Part shown: piece after piece, positions 61,299-64,000 of the stretch
Numbering within the stretch: the first letter of the stretch is position 1
Layout: the number at the start of each line of letters is the position of its first letter
Assembly (NCBI GenBank): GCA_964549595.1
Contig: CAZJWK010000001.1
Span: 39,230 to 103,229, forward strand
DNA length: 64,000 bases
Reading direction: 5' to 3'
DNA from: CAZQQN01 sp964549595
GTDB lineage: Bacteria > Bacteroidota > Bacteroidia > CAILMK01 > CAYYUA01
The notes under the pieces: generated by a model
Told to the model about the DNA's origin: nothing
Database searches by the model: none
The model's input: only the letters and a program-made list of their open reading frames with translations
Translations under genes and position numbers: made by a program

Positions 61299-62883
61299 TT
61301 ATTTCTCGGTTTGAGTACTGTCCAATGTTTCCGCTTTATCCAATACCTGCAGGAACCCTTGCCTGTATCCTTTTTCATCCGGACCCAGGCCTTTTTGAGC
61401 CAGAGAACGGATTAAGTCAAAATCTGTAGTGCCTTTGTACTTAGAATCCCTTAATTCCATGCCGAACATGGCTACAGCGGCAGACCAATGAAAATGCTCA
61501 GAAGGCTCATCCACTGCGGTCGTGTCAACAGGTTCGGTGATTTTTTGGCTTTGAACCGCATCCGGGGCCTTGTAGCGGAATTTAACCAAACCCAGCTCTT
61601 GTAAATTGTTGCTTGTCCGTTGTGCCGACTGATCCTGGTATCTAAGGCTGTCTACAGGGCCCGGCTTGTGCTTGAGCGCAACGCCTTTGGGCACTACCTC
61701 ATACAGGGCCGTTACGGTATGCCCTGCCCCTATTTCTCCGGCATCCACGGAATCATTGTTGAAATCCTCTTTGTCCAGTTGCCGGTTGACGTAGCCAATT
61801 AGCCGGTAGGCCTTCACATGGGCCGGGTTAAATTCTAACTGAATCTTAACGTCCTTGGCTATCGTCTGCATCGTGGCACCAAACTCACTGACCAGCGTCT
61901 TTTTGGCTTCCAGGATGTTGTCAATGTAGCTGTAATTCCCGTTGCCCTTATTCGAAAGCTTTTCCATTTTTGAACCTTGATAGTTGCCTTTGCCATAGCC
62001 CAATACGGACAAGAAAACGCCTTGCTCACGCTTTTCCTCAATCAATCTGACGAGCGCCTCGTCACTGGTAACGCCTACATTGAAATCCCCGTCCGTAGCC
62101 AGGATTACACGGTTGTTCCCATCTTCCATAAAGTGTTCCTGTGCTTTTTGGTAAGCCAGCTTAATGCCTTCACTGCCCGCTGTGCTACCACCGGCTTCCA
62201 GTTTATTAATGGCCTCCTGAATCCGCTCCTTGTTGTCACCGGAAGTAGGAGGCAAAGCCATTCCGGAAGCACCCGCATAAACCACCATCGTGATCTTATC
62301 CTTCGGCCTTAACTGATCAACCAGTAAGTGCAGGGATTTTTTGACCAACGGCAATTTATTGGGCGTTTGCATAGAACCCGACACATCGATCAGGAAAACC
62401 AGGTTGGAAGGCGGTACCTCCTGCCGGTCAATTTGTTTGCCCTGNNNNNNNNNNGTTGTGCTGCTTGTTCCAGGGGCATTGGCCTAATTCCGTATGGATG
62501 GAAAAGGGATGCCGGCCTTCCGGCTGCGGATAATCGTAATCAAAGTAATTGATGAACTCCTCAATCCGGACCGCATCTTTGGGAGGCATTTGATGGTCAT
62601 TGATATAGCGCCGGGCATTGGCATAGGAGGCATTGTCTACATCAATGGAAAAAGTGGAAAGAGGCCGGTCATTGACCATTTTGTAAGGATTGGATTGTAT
62701 TTGTTCGTACTCTTCCCTGTTGAAATCCCGGCTAAACCGATTGCTTCGGGGCTTTTTGGTTTCATAAGATTGGGATGGGCTATGGGATTTTCTGCTGGTT
62801 TGTTGATCAGAACCATGACAAGCACCTAAAATAAATAGGATACCCCAGATTCCTAACCATTGAATGGGATTGCCATTTGGCAT
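61299..62883 (-). CDS. Lipoprotein with von Willebrand A domain (YfbK-like), interrupted by an assembly gap
   Basis: The N-terminal part (62883 to 62455) has a lipoprotein signal ending LFILGAC (Cys22) and the domain beginning NPYKMVNDRPLSTFSIDVDN and FINYFDYDYPQP. After 10 N, the frame continues GKQIDRQEVPPSNLVFLIDVSGSM (seen in pieces), which holds the MIDAS motif DVSGSM. It then runs through VILATDGDFNVGVTSDEAL to a C-terminal DUF3520-like region. Both sides end exactly on codon boundaries, so the true gap must be a multiple of 3 and not 10. About six residues are missing by comparison with the usual CPWN..H..LxxIGL.GK sequence. Function of the family is unknown, though it sits on the periplasmic side. 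Confidence 0.9.
62445..62454. other. Assembly gap (10 N)
   Basis: A run of ten N interrupts the von Willebrand A lipoprotein gene. The round number suggests a placeholder for an unresolved join and not a measured length. Confidence 0.99.
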
Positions 62884-63376
62884 AATAACAAGAATTTAAC
62901 AATTTAAGCATTTAACGTATACCCATAATAGGTTATTGCCTGTTTACCCTGTAGGGGACTCTAAATAAGGCCAGAATGAGCCCGCTTTTCTCAATCTTCA
63001 GGATTTGAACCCCCCTTTTACGGAAATGATCAAGGCTTAACCGAAACCACACAATAAAAAAGTGCGAAAGCCTCTTCACTTATTTAATTATTTAAAGTTG
63101 ATTTCGAATAGGCAACCACCATGAAGGTGATTGCTAAAATCACCTTTATGAATGGGTTTAACCTGTCCAGCACAGAAAGTCAGGAGTTGATTACGCAATG
63201 AAGCCTTTTATGGCATAAATGGGGTTGAATATTCAAATTAATGAATCACCTCAAGGATTTCCTAAAATCTTTTGCTTCAGCCCTGGAAGGTTTTTAATTT
63301 GTACCTTGAACCGGACAGTCAAAAAGTAAGCCCTCATTTAATAAACCTTTCCAATGCGCTTGTATAAGTTTTTAAA
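62884..63376. other. Intergenic region with one short hairpin
   Basis: About 490 bases separate the divergent vWA and terminal genes. A perfect 9-bp inverted repeat with a 5-base loop lies at 63124-63146, without a T-tract. No tRNA, riboswitch block or credible open frame was found. Confidence 0.5.
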
Positions 63377-64000
63377 ATGGAAAATATACCAACAATAATA
63401 GCAAGCCTATTTATAGGAAGCTGGGGCTACGGGGTGATAGAAGCCATTGGAGTCAGCTTTTTTATTAGCCCTTTTTATCACATTGGGATACCGGTTTTTC
63501 AAGAATCTATAAATTTAGATTCAGCAAACATTTCATGGCCTAATACCCAAATAATTAAAAAATCCAATGGAAAATTTCATTTTAGCGCTGACCAAAACCT
63601 AATACTCTTTTTTACAAGGTTTAAGCCCTTTAGGATTTACACCCTTTTCCCATTCAAAGGTGTTGGTTTTAAAAACGCTAATCACCAAATCCAAATTAAA
63701 GGGTATCTGCCCATTGGCACAACCTTATTTTTTGGATTTTTTGAATTGGTTTTCCTATTGGCTACTTTAATAGGGATATTAGCCGGAAGGTTAGAATTTG
63801 TTTTAGTTGGCATTTTAATCATGTTAATTTCAGGATTGGGTCTCAAATTGGGCTTCGCTTTAGAGAAAATTAGAGAAAAGAAGAATGTACCTCAAGATGG
63901 AAGAATTAAAAAAAATCCTGGATTAAAAAAACGGCTCTACCACATTTTTTGTGGAAATTTAGTGCTGTGGTTTTACATGGGGCCTTCGAGATTTTTTCGT
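63377..64000 (+). CDS. Partial membrane protein of unknown function, cut by window end
   Basis: An open frame of 208 codons from the ATG at 63377 reaches the window edge without a stop. It has a hydrophobic start (IASLFIGSWGYGVIEAIGVSFFI in pieces), a soluble middle segment (about 40-115) and two further hydrophobic helices (about 117-165: LFFGFFELVFLLATLIGI and VLVGILIMLISGLGLKLG). A lysine-rich stretch and a last hydrophobic piece follow. I do not recognise it. Codon use fits the rest of the window. The C-terminus is not visible. Confidence 0.6.
   Translation, partial: MENIPTIIASLFIGSWGYGVIEAIGVSFFISPFYHIGIPVFQESINLDSANISWPNTQIIKKSNGKFHFSADQNLILFFTRFKPFRIYTLFPFKGVGFKNANHQIQIKGYLPIGTTLFFGFFELVFLLATLIGILAGRLEFVLVGILIMLISGLGLKLGFALEKIREKKNVPQDGRIKKNPGLKKRLYHIFCGNLVLWFYMGPSRFFR

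Noticed and set aside
1..64000. CRISPR arrays, insertion sequences, prophage or defence islands
   Set aside because: No regularly spaced repeats, transposase, integrase, restriction or toxin-antitoxin genes were found.

Overview
The window is a mostly housekeeping stretch of chromosome from a member of the Bacteroidota, probably of the Cytophagales type. The lineage is inferred from several things visible here: a short SigA-type sigma factor of 288 residues, a DUF4295 gene next to ribosomal L33 and L28, a bacillithiol enzyme (BshC), a type IX secretion sorting domain, promoters of the TAnnTTTG kind, few Shine-Dalgarno sequences, and the familiar rpmH-rnpA-yidD-S41 peptidase order. A run of exactly 10 N (62445-62454) shows that this is a draft assembly. 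No CRISPR array, insertion sequence, prophage or rRNA was seen. One tRNA (Pro, CGG) is present.

Layout. 1-13.7 kb is almost all minus strand: metE (cut by the window edge) behind a cobalamin riboswitch, dtd, a histidine-rich heme-copper-oxidase-like membrane protein, an FNR-type regulator with a four-cysteine pattern, tryptophanase, a second Crp/Fnr regulator, a lone response regulator, a large CheR-PAS-histidine kinase, and a sodium:solute symporter. 13.8-25.7 kb carries recR, a two-part glycosyltransferase, rpoD (minus), a SRAP/HMCES protein, polA, tRNA-Pro, recF, a DUF3109 protein and a GT39-like membrane enzyme. 25.7-32.2 kb has a 3-hydroxyacyl-CoA dehydrogenase-like protein with a degenerate NAD domain, two tandem ClC-CBS proteins, and two exported proteins. 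32.2-37.1 kb (minus) holds a double rhodanese, tsaB, a TauE-like permease, a C-terminal processing protease, yidD, rnpA and rpmH. 37.3-44.7 kb alternates strands: a lipoprotein, pyrE, a Nudix hydrolase, an aminotransferase IV protein, fmt, recJ and lptB. 44.7-54.6 kb (minus) has a D-threonine-aldolase-like enzyme, a T9SS-sorted exported protein, tilS, bshC, ftsY, DUF4295, rpmG, rpmB, an MlaD protein and an amidase. 54.7-61.2 kb (plus) has lptD, cinA, a 2-oxoacid dehydrogenase E2 and a PhzF protein. The window ends with a von Willebrand A lipoprotein split by the N gap and a partial membrane protein.

How the genes fit together. DNA repair and replication genes are frequent on the plus strand (recR, SRAP, polA, recF, recJ). 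An outer-membrane and envelope group (lptB, mlaD-like, amidase, lptD) lies in the second half. The tryptophanase, FNR-like regulator and oxidase-like membrane protein run in one direction with short gaps, and Crp/Fnr-type palindromes precede both tnaA and the second regulator. This suggests oxygen- or redox-responsive control of indole production and of an electron-transfer or gas-binding membrane protein.

Nothing here is clearly a new defence or mobile system. The observations most worth following are the ClC pair, which has unusual selectivity residues and a channel-like valine at the proton-glutamate position, the FNR/tnaA/oxidase-like group, and several proteins whose fold is recognisable but whose catalytic residues are missing.
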